Positions 22,876 to 34,846 of a DNA stretch of 44,146 nt are shown in pieces. The translations under genes and the position numbers were made by a program. Location of the stretch: the NCBI GenBank assembly GCA_013054445.1, contig JAAMPI010000301.1, forward strand, positions 1 to 44,146. The letters are read 5' to 3'. Each line of letters begins with the position of its first letter. Within the stretch, counting starts at the first letter, position 1. The notes beneath the pieces were generated by a model. The model saw only the letters and a program-made list of their open reading frames with translations, made no database searches and was not told the DNA's origin. Source of the stretch: Cudoniella acicularis (taxonomy: Eukaryota > Ascomycota > Leotiomycetes > Helotiales > Helotiaceae).

Positions 22876-23184
22876 GTTGGGAGACTCAAGGAGAGTGGTA
22901 GAGAGAATCGAGGAGATAAGAAGTACTAAGGTTTGTGCTCGTATAATAGGGAGTTTTCGGCAAAGACCATTCATCTATAATATCCCGTTTACTCCCCTCT
23001 TGTCCGTATTTCTTTGTGTTAGCGCCAAAAAGTCTAATATACCTTGCCCTCTTCTCAATATCAATGTAAACATATTCAAAATTTCAAATAAAATTCCGAC
23101 AAACCTGACCGCTGAAATCAACTTCAAGATTCTTGGGCTAGGTTACCGAGGTTGTACTTGATTTCTTCAACTTCTTCCCTAATT
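22876..23184. other. Spacer between convergent 3' ends
   Basis: About 309 bp between the kinase-like stop and the esterase stop. It is AT-rich towards 23040-23110. Nothing else was seen. Confidence 0.55.
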
Positions 23185-24698
23185 TTATTTGAATGCCTCT
23201 TTCAAAGCCTCAACCATGAAAGTAATAGTCTGCTTCCCTTGCTCCAGCACACCATCCATAGCTAGAAATGGATGAGGCATCCCTTTCATAATCTTAAGAT
23301 CCGCTTTTACTCCATTGTCTTCAAGCTTTTCGGCATACTTCTCCCCTTCGGTTCGAAGGACATCCAATTCACCGACTACAACTAAGGCTTTGGGTAACTT
23401 GGCCCAACTTCCATCTTCATTTGGATATAGCAGAGGGCTCGCCTCTGGCTCTCCCCATCTGCTCTTCTCTGGGAGGTAATGCCATCTATACCACATCATT
23501 TTCACTGCGGGAAGTGCAGGGACAAACTCGTTTTGACGCCAGGACGGTGTATTCGAGACCAGCGCAGTGTTGTCGGTGACCGGAACCATGAGGAGTTGAA
23601 TGAGAAATTTTGGCACGACCTCGGGGCACGAGAGAGATTTATGACACATGATAGCGGCAAGGTTACCACCAGCACTTGAACCACCAATTGCACATTTGGA
23701 AGGGTCGATATGGAGACGGCTAAAGCCAGTAGAGGTAAGCCAGAGTAATGTTTCCCACTTTAACAAATTAGCACTTTGTCTCTTCAATGAGGGGACCATG
23801 AGACAACCAGAAGACGAAACATCCTCCCAAATATTGAAGAAGAGATATGAGGGGAAACAACAAAAAATAAGTTACTCACTGAATCGTGTACTGCTGCAGG
23901 ATATGGATTTTCTGGAGCGAGGCTAGAGTACGTATTTTGAGTCAGCATCGGAAGTCTTAATATACTTAATTGCAGGAAGAGATTTGCAGAAATTCAAGGA
24001 AGACCACAATTTCAGACTACTTGGCGGTTCCAGAGGCCTAGACCACCCAGAAGACTCAACTCAGATGCCGGAAAGACACAGAGGTCTAGGAGTGTCACAT
24101 ACCGAAAGCCTCCAGAGGATGTGGGAGACATTCGTGTGGCACTTGGCGTTCCCAGACCTTACTACATCTTTGAGAAGAGATTGAGTGCGGACATTCAGCT
24201 TCAGAGAGGTGTGAGGGTTGCAGAGATCATGAAGTGGCAGTGGGTGCTCGTGCTTAAAGAGTGGAAAGAGGTGAAGGCTTACCGGTAGTCCACGGTCACT
24301 ACCACACACCTCGCTCTGTTACAAAGATGCGAGCAAACTGTATTTTCAGTCTCAATGTTTCCCAAAACCCAGCCCCCGCCATGGTAATAAACCATCAGAG
24401 GCCATCCATTTCGAGGCTTCTCTCCCTCAGGTGTGAAGACTCTAACCAGTATGTCAGGTCCTTTTGTTTCTCTCCTCCGAATTAAGATGTCTTCTTTCTT
24501 CCCAACAAGAAGTTGTGGTCCTCCACCCGGGATCAGAATACCACTTGTGCGGGACGCATAGACTGGTTGCAAGTGGACTTGTTGCTGATGGATGATATGC
24601 TTGTTGTAGAACGCGGCGTATACCGGGTCGAGCTTGTCTTTGATGGATTCATGAAGAGGGTAAGGTGGTTGAGGACCGGACGGAGTTACGGATCCCAT
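23185..24698 (-). CDS. Hormone-sensitive-lipase-type alpha/beta hydrolase (esterase)
   Basis: Three exons, 24698-24283, 23922-23880 (43 nt) and 23757-23185. The introns are 360 bp (24282-23923, GTAAGC..CTAG) and 122 bp (23879-23758, GTGAGT..AAAG). The product is about 343 residues. The short middle exon supplies LAPENPYPAAVHDS, a motif conserved in this family just after VDYR, which confirms both splices. HGGGW (about residues 106-110) forms the oxyanion hole. GGSSAGG contains the nucleophile Ser near 181, Asp lies in GELDVLR near 285, and His in GMPHPF near 315. All catalytic residues are present. The enzyme should hydrolyse short acyl or aryl esters; no signal peptide is visible, so it is probably intracellular. 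The first intron is much longer than its neighbours'. Confidence 0.88.
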
Positions 24699-25657
24699 TG
24701 CGAGTTATCTCTTCTATCTCTATTCTTCGAGTTCGTGTGGGAGGAGTGGAGGATGGTTGAGGGTAGTGTATTCGAGCCTGCCGAGGAAAAAATTGTAAGT
24801 TGATGGAATACAGACAGCTGGCGGGTAAGCACTGGTAGTACCATCGTCTTACCATCGTGCCTAGCATACGCTGTCATCTTGATGCAGCTCTTGCCCATGT
24901 CGAGTGAATTCGCTGATAAGAGCACGGTAGCAACGAGGCTCGAACGATGTCGGGATGATGCATGAAGATCCTTGCCCCACCGCCACAGTTTCATTCTTTG
25001 ACGGCGATAAGCAGCGTTTCTGCCATTACCGTCCATTCGAGGCTGCGGTTTGAGGCAGCCGGTGAGAGAGTCGAGATTGTTTTCTGGAACTTTATTCGCC
25101 AATGATGTCAGTAAAGCCAATAAGGTGACATGGCTTGCATGCATGCTTTTGGAGAGGGTCCGGTGCGATGGGAATGGCTTCCGAGTGGGTTGAGTGAGGA
25201 TGGAAAACGGTGAGGAATTGTGAGAACTCAATTCGCTTCTTGGCGGGGTGGGCTTCCCCGTTCCTGCCGCAAAAGGGGGAGGGGCATAGCTCGCTTAACC
25301 CCTCTTTTCTCCGATGTTTCGGGTGTTCCTTCCTTCAACTCGGCTTGACATGCCTCGTATTCATAGGGCCAAAATTGGACCCGTAAATCATCTCTAGAGA
25401 CATAGAAAAAGTCACGATAATTAGGCTTGACTGTGTCTCGCCTGAATGGTAACATATGAGCTCCTTTCGCGTACTTTCGCAAGAGTGGGGGTTGACATGT
25501 GGGGGTCACAAGATCCATTCATCCCGGCTCGGCATATCTGACAGCACCTCACTTGCATCTAGAGCATCTCAGGTGTCTGGATACACCAGAGCTTCAGGAG
25601 AAAACACATCTAGCTCAATTGGATTAACATACCTTCACATCGACAACATCAAAGAAA
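24699..25657. other. Divergent intergenic region
   Basis: About 960 bp between the starts of the esterase (minus) and the SMP-30-like gene (plus), so it probably holds both promoters. Open frames on the minus strand (24686-25231 and 25228-25518) are Ser/Arg-rich without motifs and probably not genes. Confidence 0.55.
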
Positions 25658-26947
25658 ATGTCACCCTCACCCAACTCATCCCTCAAAGCATGGCACAAAC
25701 CCCTCCAACAACCCCGCACTTGGGGCGGCGAAGCACCCATCTACCGCGCCCGCGACAGTACACTCCACTGGGTTGATCCTCTAATCTCTCCGCCAGAACT
25801 ACACATCTTGAAACTGGATCCAGGCTCTGGGGATGCAGTTGGGACGGCGAGAGTCCTTAAGTTAGAGGCCAGTGTGACGGTCATGTGTTTCCGGCAGGGG
25901 AAGGAAGGGAGTTATATTTGTGCTTACACGCATGGAGTTGCATTTTTAGACGAGAAAACGGGAAAGCTTGAAGTTGTAAAAGAGATTATTCCGGATGAAT
26001 TGAAAGGAGAAAGGAGATTCAATGATGGTGAGATTTCTTTTGGTGGATATAGATTTTTGACTGAAATCGAGAATAGGGGGTGTAGATGCCAAAGGTCGGT
26101 TTTGGCTCGCCGAAATCGACAAAAAGGCCTGTCTCCATCAATGTCAGACAAATGTGAAAATATCTCACATTTCCACAGGCAGTCTCCTATGGTTTGGGTG
26201 GCCTGCCCTCAGACTATGGCCCACCCAAGGGTAGACTCTGGCGCTATGATCCCGACGATTCTCTGCACCTGATGGACTCAGGGGTAGTCTGTGGAAACGG
26301 TATAGGCTGGAGTCCGGACAAAACGACAAGTATGTTCGAAATTCCGATCTCTTTTCATGAAAACCCCATTTCGGTTCTTCTCACCTCTATTTCAAAGCCA
26401 TCTCTGATGATAATAATCCAAAATAAAGTGTACTTTAACGATTCTGTGGGTCAAAAGACATTCGCATATGACTTCGATCTCGAAAGTGGTTCTCTCACCA
26501 ACCGAAGATTATTCCTTGATTTTAGCGGTACAGAAGGAGAACCGGATGGCTTGGTTATCGAGTTAGTGTCCCTTATCTTCTCCTGCATTTTCGGTGAGCT
26601 GACACCTGATATCAAAGCGAAACCGGAAATATTTGGATGGCCGTTTACGGTAGTCACAGCGTTAGTTCGTTCAATCGTTCCTTTTCCCCTCCGTCTTTCC
26701 CCTTCTCGAGTAAATTTCAAAACTCACTTCAACTCAAGTGGTATTTAACCCTCAAGGCGAGAAATTGAAAGAGGTGAAATGTTCAGCGAAAGCTATGACG
26801 TGCCCAACATGGGGAGGTAAGGATCTTGATACATTGTTTGTAACGAGTGCACGACAAGAAGTGAAGGGTGACGAAGGTGGCTGCCTGTTTAGATATCAAG
26901 ATGTTGACGGGAGGAAAGGGCTTCCCAAGAATCAGTTTGCGGGATAA
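25658..26947 (+). CDS. SMP-30 / gluconolactonase / regucalcin-like protein
   Basis: Six exons are readable: 25658-26027, 26077-26129, 26182-26329, 26429-26561, 26618-26649 and 26739-26947. The third is joined through a weak GTCTCC donor at 26130. The product is about 314 residues. Family signatures are GGEAPIYRARDSTLHWVDP, RFNDGGVDAKGRFWLAEID, YGLGGLPSDYG, GRLWRYDP, GNGIGWSPD, MYFNDSVGQKTFAYDF and EPDGLVID. Glu near the start, Asn in RFND, and Asn and Asp in GNGIGWSPD and YFNDS correspond to the usual metal ligands of this six-bladed propeller. Members hydrolyse lactones using Ca or Zn. The fifth exon is awkward: conserved-looking GSHS after MAVY is in frame, but including it up to the GTTAGT donor at 26661 breaks the frame with the last exon. 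The GTAGTC donor at 26650 keeps frame but drops GSHS. Confidence 0.75.
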
Positions 26948-27036
26948 GAATAAATCGGATGAAAGGTTACGAAAGAGTACAGCTATTTTATTTAAGAATT
27001 ACACTAAAAGTTACTTGATAATACAAACTTTTGCTC

Positions 27037-28868
27037 CTAATAATTGAAATCCTCATAAACAGTCGGCTTTCCATTGAGCCACTCGAGCAGAGAATTTCTG
27101 AAACTCGTGCCCGTACACAAATACCATTTGGAAGCAGGATCATTCTCAACATCCTCTTTTGACATCCTTCGTTCCTGCAACCTCGCAGAAGACGATTTCA
27201 GCTTCTTCCATTCGTTCGACTCCTCATCAATCTTCCCTGTAACAAACAAATAAGATCGTTCTGAAAGTCCGGGGATATTTTCGAAGGTGTCATTAACCAG
27301 CGCCAGATCCTCTACTCTATTTGTCCAATATAACTTTAGTCTGGAAAGATCGAGGTCGGATGCTTGTGCAAGCAAAGGCGTGATACCAACACCGCCTGCA
27401 ACAAATGAAACGCTTTCCCCGTCAGCTTGCTCCACGAAAAACTCGCCACCAAAGCCCTGAAGTGGCACTTCCAATTCGGCTCGAGGATTATGACGGAACA
27501 GGAAATCGGTCACGACGCCAACTTTGCGAATCGTGATTTCAAACTGGTCGTGACTATCAGAGTCATTTTGCCGTGAAGAGACAGTAAAAGTTCTTAGGAA
27601 ATCGTCGTTGAGACTTTTTGGATCATCATCGCGCATGTGGGAGTATCCTATATCTAGCTCGTCCTGGAAACTCAATGCAACATGCTGTCCTGGCTTCCAT
27701 TGACTTGCCTTTTTGGGATCGGCGATATGGAAGCGGAATCGTCCTATCGTTGGAGTCATGATATTTTTATCAATGAGCTTTGCAACTATTTGTGTATCAT
27801 CGTTTTGGATTCCGTGCTTTTTTTTCGGTCGAAAGATACCTCACTGGAGGGTTGTAAGGAGAGTACTCTCGACTTGGCCGCGAAAGGCCAGCCCGTTCGA
27901 TATAAACCGTGCTGCTTGGACGTGAATTTTGACGGCTAGGTTCGTGTGCGAAATCAGGTTTGTAGCAACTTTACCAGCTAGAATTTCCGTTCGCCCAGTT
28001 ATGTATAAAATGTCTCCAGTATCAAAGTTCGCAAAGGCCAAGCCTGCTTGAGGGGTTGTACTTAGATTTCCGAGCGTCTGGTATAAGCGGTTTCCACTGT
28101 ATTCTGGGTATACCAGAGTCACACCGTGTTCGTCATTGGAAAGCACCCTAACAAATCCTGGCGGGCCTCCTCTGTGATTTGTATCCATATCCGATTCGTG
28201 ATTCGATGAGGAGATAAAGAAGAGGTCGGCCTTCGATATCAGGTCTACAGCTGAATTCGACAGAGGCAGATCGGAAGATTCGAGTTTTGGTTGTGGTAGA
28301 TGGGGCACAATGTGCTTCTTGTTTAAATATTTTGGGCAATTCCCTAGTTACGTTAGCTGTAGAACTAAACAGGATGTAGCAGAAACTTACCCAGAGACTG
28401 CTCAATCTTCACAACAATCTGAGCCTCTCCAATCCCCTCTTTAGTGGCTTGGAGGGCACCAGCTACCATCCTGCCATATAACTTCACCCTCCTTCTTGTC
28501 TCGAGGTCAATCGCCAGCGCACTCACCATTTTCCCAGCACTTTTCTCTTGGACAACCTCGCCATCTGCAGCTTCACCAAGAAGTACACCAACCACAGGGT
28601 CGTGGACTCGATCAACCGTTGTTTTAATCCCAACGATTGACTGCGCGACCGGCCTCGAGAACCCCGCCTCACCTCCCAATATCGTGGTCCAAGGTCTTCC
28701 ATTCGAATCGAGAGTCCCGAGAGCGATAAGAGGTGATCGAATGAGAGTATTCGCGGCATTCGGAGTGAGGTATGGCTGGGTCGGATTATCTCGGTGGGGG
28801 ACTCGAAGAAGTTTGTGCATCTGCTCTTCGCCCTGATGAAACTGTGTATGTGCTTCGTAGAAAGCCAT
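27037..28868 (-). CDS. PNPOx-like and FNR-type FAD/NAD-binding fusion oxidoreductase, with two compensating one-base shifts
   Basis: Exon 1 is 28868-28391; a 47-bp intron (28390-28344, GTAAGT..CTAG) leads to exon 2, which ends at 27037. The N-terminal half (SPLIALGTLDSNGRPWTTIL; DLFFISSSN; GGPPGFVRV) resembles the pyridoxamine-phosphate-oxidase-like split-barrel domain. The C-terminal half is a ferredoxin-reductase-type module: PGQHVALSF, RTFTVSS (FAD), FVAGGVGITPLLA (NAD) and YLCTGTSFRNSLLEWL. No 2Fe-2S motif follows. Between them the frame slips twice. FRGQVE must change frame near 27869-27873 to read EYSPYNPPVRYLSTEKK, and frame is regained at an 8-T plus-strand run (27818-27825) to continue NDDTQIVAKLIDKN. 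Together the two shifts cancel. They may be sequence errors or real lesions. It is convergent with the SMP-30-like gene, with 3' ends 89 bp apart. Confidence 0.75.
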
Positions 28869-29858
28869 GTTTGCAGGCTTTGCTCGAGGTTCGTGATGTG
28901 TCGTAGATCGCTTGCTTGTACTTTCAAGGAGACGGATTCGAGTGGTGTTGAGATGCTTTTGCGAACATTCGCAGAGCCATCCTGATAGACTATAAATTCC
29001 TATGGAAACTACTCGAGTCAAATGCTATTGATTACTGAGCAATGAACATGAAGGGCGTCAGCACGATGACCTCGAGAATGGAGGGGTTGGAGCTAGCGCT
29101 AGCTGCACCAGTTGCTGCTTCAGGGCAATGGTGCAAATGCCGGTGAGTCGGGTGGGTGAAGTGCTGACCTTACGTAATCAACCCCTCCTATGTGACTACT
29201 CCCCCTTTTCGTCCCATTCCAACCAGGCGTTGCTATAAATAGTATAAGCAAAAGTTTTGTTGCTCATCGCACCTTCAAGGTTCGGTCCTTGCTCGAAACC
29301 AATTCCAAACCGTTTAAAAAATGGTCCATAAGTGTTTTGTAATCGTTTTGTAAACGGTTCGAGAGCAATTCGCTACTGATTCGGTAGCTGTAAGCCGCTT
29401 ATTATATGACGTACCTCTTACTCATCGATATGAGTGAGTTGATTGCGCATAGGGTAGGGATACCATTTCCCAAATGGAGAAGTGGCATTGAAGCTGCAGA
29501 TTAAAAATGCGGATGTCAAACAAGCATGTGAAAGGTAGCAAAAAGAAATATCACATCATGCTCGATGCCTCAATCACAAGGAAACGTTATAAAGTAAACA
29601 TTGCCTCAGTATTATGTACTGAGGAAGGCCGTTCCGTGAAATGCTATTATTCATTCATTTATTTCCACATTAATTGCCTGGGTAAATCATCTCAACTGAG
29701 ACGAATACTACTCCATTGTCATGTACCGACATAACTAGCTATTTCTTACACAAGAAAGAAGGCTCTCAAGGTCCATCATGAGATGAGCCGTAACTGTCAC
29801 CGCAAATTTGTCACGGTCACCATGAAATACTGCCAATGCTTCCCAAGCACAAGAATAT
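28869..29858. other. Intergenic region, no supported gene
   Basis: About 990 bp upstream of the oxidoreductase and downstream of DIM-2. The stretch 29320-29395 has several short related GGTTCGAGAGC-like and TTTTGTAA-like words but no folding RNA gene. A plus-strand open frame at 29507-29734 has no motif. Confidence 0.5.
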
Positions 29859-32800
29859 CTAAGGATCAATATCAACGAAGCCATCGCTGTCATAATCCAC
29901 CTTCTTCTGACCACCACCCTTCACACTGTTCGTCATGTAATTCTCCATATCGATATCCGAGTCGACGAGGTCGATAAGAGTGTGGGGAGAGCTATCGTTG
30001 AAATTGAGGGTGCCTGTATTCGAATCAGGAGATCCTACTGAAGCTACGTCCTTTTTCTGAGGAGTTTGTGGATTCATCGATCGGACAATCCGGCTCGATT
30101 GACCTTGTTTAAATGAACCAGAGATGGCCCAGTTCTCCTCCTTTTCTCGCTCTTTTAGCCATGCTTGAAAAAGAGTCTTGAATAACTCCTCCCCGAGAGC
30201 TTCCGCAAGGGGAACTGGCACAGCATTACCAATCATCCGAATTGCAAATCGTGGTTTTACATCCTCCAGATCCCAGGAGAATGAATCCGGGAAACCTTGT
30301 GCTCTGGCCGTTTCTCGAATTGAAATGACACGGTGTTGAGTTGGATGTAGAGTCTGGTAAGCTGTTAGTCGTATACCAATTTCGTTGTTTTGTTTATCTG
30401 GGTAGAGCAACTCACATTTCCGTTCTTCCCATTTGGGTTGGTGTCCGTTAAACAAGTCTGGAATGGCTTCTTGAATTCCAATCTGCCAAAACGAAGGGGG
30501 TACCACTTATGCCGCTCTGCAGCGGAGTCTTCGTGGTACAGACACCAAGGCTTGATTTTAAAAGGCATCGTCTGGTGGTTTGCCCCAGGCTTCATGGCTA
30601 TATTGCACACTTGCTCTGTCTTCGCCTGTCTCCACGTACCTTTTTTGTCTTTGACAGGTCTGTCGTAATAAGGTTTGCTGACATGGTTAGTCAGGCGATT
30701 GCTTGGGACTCCCTTTCTGAGCTTCCTTTGAAATTCAGATAGCGGCTGAGAGGCATATGGCTGAATATCACTCCCTGCAAAGATATCATCTTTTTTGATC
30801 TCGACTTGGCGGATCGTTTTAGATCTCCGCAGTCTTTCAATCTTCTCCTCTGGAGTCTGCGGCAGTACCTTATGTGGATTAACCCATTCATACTTTGGGA
30901 GGTCTGTTACAGCATCGCCGACTGTTACTTCAGGATGAGGAGCCGAATTTCGAATTCTATGCCATGACTTTGGTTTCGAAGCAGACCAGGTCGTCTTCGG
31001 CTGGGGGTATTTTGGCAGGTCATAGCCTCTGGCAGCGGCCCAGAAAATCACTCTCTGCCGACTTTGTGGTACTCCGTACTCCCCGCTTTGGAGAGTAGTA
31101 TATTGACAGGAATAGCCCATACTTGTAAGAGCGCGCATGATAAACCTGAATCTCATAAGCTCAAGCCTGGAACAATTGGTTTTTTACACTTACTTTAGTG
31201 TCCCTCTCTCAATTCCTCCCACTACTGAGTGTTTGCCGTTCTGTGTCCCACCAAGCTAGAAAAAAGTTAGAAATTGCCACAGCTTCCTTGTCAACCAACG
31301 CAGGTAAACTTCAAAATCTCGGGCGAGGTCTCAGTCTGTCCGAAGACACCTATACAATACTGAGACTACTACCCACGGCACAGACATTGTTCTCACTAAA
31401 CATGTAGGTTAATGTCTTGCAGCTAGGAGTATTCAACTCCGTACTGGACGGGCGTAATGGGGCAGGGCCATGAATCGCCTCCCTTGCACAATATGAAGAG
31501 ATATTACACGGCTATGAATTAGAAATAAAAAAAAAGCTCACTTACTCTATGGCGGAGTAATCCGGTCACACTGCTGAAGTTAGTATTGCTTTCTTAATAC
31601 ACTTGGAGCACTTGGAAAATCTAACTTACTTTTCTAGAAGAACGTACTTCGGACGATAAAAGTCCACAAAGCTAAGGGTCATAGTGATCACTGCAATCAT
31701 GATAGATCAATAAAATATACTGTGAAAAATCGAGAAAGAAAAGGAACAGAGCCACTTACAAGTGTTTTTGATATCATCTGCCTTGGGAGCTCTGTTGATT
31801 CCCGAATACCCTGGGCAAGGGAACCCTGCGCAGATGAGTTCAACCTCCCCCCTTTTCGGCATTGAAGACACATGATTATCGCTGATATCCCTGTACTCAG
31901 AGGTATCAATGTTCTGGTCTTCTTTGATCGCCCTTTCCAAGCAGATATTGCAATCTTCGTTATAAACTTCGGCCTCTGGCAAGTTACGCTTGAATGTCCG
32001 GGCCGCTGCAGGTGCAAACTCAATTGCCCACTTGGTGTCGATGATCCCGCTCTGATGAAGTCCAACACTCATCCCACCGCATCCAGCGAACAACTCTAGA
32101 GCTGCCAGAGGCTTGACGGACGCACGGAACTGATCGAATAGACTCTCTTCAGTGGCGAAGTCGATCTCCGAATTTTCGGAATATTTGAGTTCGTCCGCAG
32201 TCATTAGCACTTCTCGTAGATCTCTTCCTCGCCCGACGCATTTTTCCTTCACCCAGAACTGGTCGTCCTTGTCCTTATAATCATCTAGGTCTTGGATATT
32301 GTCAATGTGTCGAACACGACATTTGCCTTCGATACGGTCGACATCAACGAATGACCGCAAACGTGTCCAAATCAGGCGCCGGTTGTCGCGTGTGTTGTGT
32401 TGTAGGCCTTTTCGGTTTTCCCTCCACCAGTCCTCTTGCTGTTCATCAAAGCGATCGAACAGAGATATCTCTGCTTTGATTGTAGAATCCTTTTTTACCT
32501 GTAGACCTAATATCTGGCCGATTATGTACGGACCCCCTTCTTCGGGAAGAACATAGACAAATTCGTGGACGCGGTATTCAACCCCTCTATATTCGAAGCC
32601 AAGGACAGAGCCTGGAGAAAATACTTCGCCGATAGGGGCAGGTTCCTCAAGTCGACTGCTATTTCTCTTCTGCTCACAGCAGACGCAGTATCTTCCACCA
32701 AGTTTAGTAGGAGGCGGCGCGTGAGTGAAGCTTTCGTTCTTTTCGTGATAACTAAATCGATAGAAGCATTTATGGCCTTTGTATTGTGTCTCAACCGTCT

Positions 32801-34846
32801 CGGAGTTGAAGGAGCTATCTTCATCGCCAACCCAATCAACCTCAATTTTCCCAAATATCGAGGCCATCGGGCTATCATCGCACTGATCTAACAACATTAA
32901 CTCATGGGGCCCAGCTGTCTCCTTGAGGATAGTGTTAGAACCATGAGTCAGCCACTGAAAGTGACATATTTCTTCTCCATCAGAATCCTCAAACATCGAT
33001 ATGATTCGTGCAAACCAAGGGTCGTGCTCTTTGAATAAGTCGTCGCTGTCATCATCCTCACTGTCAGAAAATGCTTTGGACTTCCGTCGTGCCTTCTGAT
33101 CAACTGAATGATTATTTGTCAGTACAAGCTAAACAAGATGTAAAGTAATAAAACGAACCTGGCTCATCACTCGGGGCGCGAACGACACAATAGTCTCCGA
33201 CCTTGTATTTGATATCTTCAATAATCGCAGAAGAGTATCCAACTCGGTGGTTCGAAAAATCTTCCCAAATCGGATTTCCTTGAAAGCGGTAGTGCTTGGT
33301 CTTTTTGCCGGCATCCCATGCTACTTTTCGAATAGCTGCTGGGTCACTTGTAATATTGATAAGAGTTGCCTTATCATTGTCTTCGAGTGCTGAAACATCG
33401 GCCGCTTCAAGAGTACGATTAAAAAGAGTACCAGCCTAGCAATTAATTTAGTTTCAGCCAGAAGAATGTGAGACTGAACTTACAAGTTTGCGGATCCAAG
33501 GCGTGGTTTTAGTTTCGATTCTATGCTTCAGGACTGCATTATCGAGATAACCACTGACCGTTTGACGACGAGATGGTTTTGCTCTAGTAGCTGTCTTACC
33601 CACGGAAGGAACGTCTACTTCACTATCCGAAGACAGCCGAAAATAATAGTCATCTTCATCTTCCTCCGGCTCAGACTCAGCCTCGGACAGTTCGACGTAA
33701 ACGCCGTCTTCGTTTAGTTTGAACCCACAGGTAGTTCTCGGAAGGGGTATTTGGGCCTGTGTGTCTGTACTTTCGTCTTCTTCCTTGATAGTAGTGTCGG
33801 AAAGGTCTTCATCGGAATACTCTACCGGTCGTACAAACTTTCCTTTTTTATGACTACCGTTTCGTTTGGATTTGAATGCTACCAAAGCCTTTTGCGAGCC
33901 AGGTGCTGGTGTACGTAGGTCATTGAAAGCAAAATCATCGTCATCTGAGTTCTCCACGACAGGCCGAGGGGGTTTCTTCGTGCTTCCACCCTTTGCATTT
34001 GATTCAATAACCACAGAAAGCTTTTGCGAGCCTAGCATTTGTGTGACTGGTGCATTTTGAGCAGGAACCTTGGAAGGAAGACCATCTTCATCGGAATACT
34101 CTATAGAAGGTAAGATTTTCTTCTTCGCAATGCTGTCTTTTGCTACTGATCTGATAACAACGGCAAACTTTTGTTGAGAACCTGGCTTTGCTGTTGGCGT
34201 ATTTGGAGCAGTCTGAGCAAAATTCTTGGAAGGTGTCTTGCTTGTTGAAGAGCGAATTTTCGGAGTTGATGAGATCAGTGATTTGCGACTCGGCGTGGCG
34301 AATATGCCTTCTGCTGGTTTGTAGCGTTTAGAACCCCTAGGTTCGACATCTTCAAAATCTTCGTCAAGACTATTGGTGTTTGAGTCAAGCAAGAGATCAT
34401 CAAGTTCATGATGTGATTTAAACCCTTTTTTCCCTACAGGGGTCCTCTTAGACGGTGATGGACGCTTTCTAGAAGATCTTGCTGGATCATCGGAGTTCTC
34501 GACACAATGAGGGGAATCGGAAACAAGGCTGCTACGGCCCTTTCTCGAAGACCGCGTACGTGGTTTGGGAGGGGAAGGCGAAGGAGAGCGTGGAACCCAA
34601 AATTCCAACTCGTCTTTGAGTCGTTCTTGAACTTTGTTGTATGCCTCTTCACGATTAAACTGGCATGACGCCAGAACTTCGTAAAATTCGCCTTGAGGAA
34701 TTGAGACTGTTAGTGTGCCATTCAATTTCAAGTTACGATCAGAGAGACTCACGAGGGCTGAGATTTGGGTCGATCTCGAACGCCGTGGGAAACGCGCTTT
34801 TGAGACCTTTAGCATCGACTCTCTTGAAAGTCTTCGCTGACTCCAT
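29859..34846 (-). CDS. dim-2: DIM-2-type DNA (cytosine-5) methyltransferase
   Basis: Nine exons: 34846-34753, 34691-33484, 33435-33159, 33103-31760, 31690-31630, 31570-31546, 31255-31194, 31145-30416 and 30353-29859. They total 4296 nt, about 1431 residues, close to the roughly 1450 of Neurospora DIM-2. The N-terminal third is disordered with acidic repeats. Two BAH-like regions follow, at about 510-640 (IKYKVGDYCVVRAP) and 700-830 (GVEYRVHEFVYVLPEE). The catalytic domain has motif I LELFAGCGGMSVGL, motif IV GFPCPGYSGINR with the catalytic Cys, motif VI ENV split across exons 5 and 6, QSRQRVIFWAA, and motif X IGNAVPVPLAEALG, then an acidic tail. ENV rather than EQT argues for DIM-2 and against RID/Masc1. 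In Neurospora this enzyme performs the known DNA methylation, guided by HP1 and H3K9 methylation. A likely 5'-UTR intron lies at 35019-34953 (GTAAGT..GCAG). Confidence 0.93.
33802..34182 (-). repeat. Three degenerate about-45-residue repeats in the DIM-2 N-terminus
   Basis: Residues about 202-234, 252-284 and 296-328 share the pattern GSQ-K-x-x-VVI-x-S, basic residues (KK), P, then E(Y/N)SD(E/D)D. Examples are GSQQKFAVVIRS with IEYSDEDG, GSQKLSVVIES with VENSDDDD, and GSQKALVAFKS with VEYSDEDL. A similar VENSDD occurs alone near residue 95. Confidence 0.7.

Noticed and set aside
24686..25231. 181-codon minus-strand open frame upstream of the esterase
   Set aside because: Ser/Arg/Leu-rich composition without a domain, and it overlaps the esterase promoter. 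It is likely chance.
29320..29400. GGTTCGA-like sequence resembling a tRNA T-arm
   Set aside because: No matching acceptor or anticodon stem can be drawn around it.
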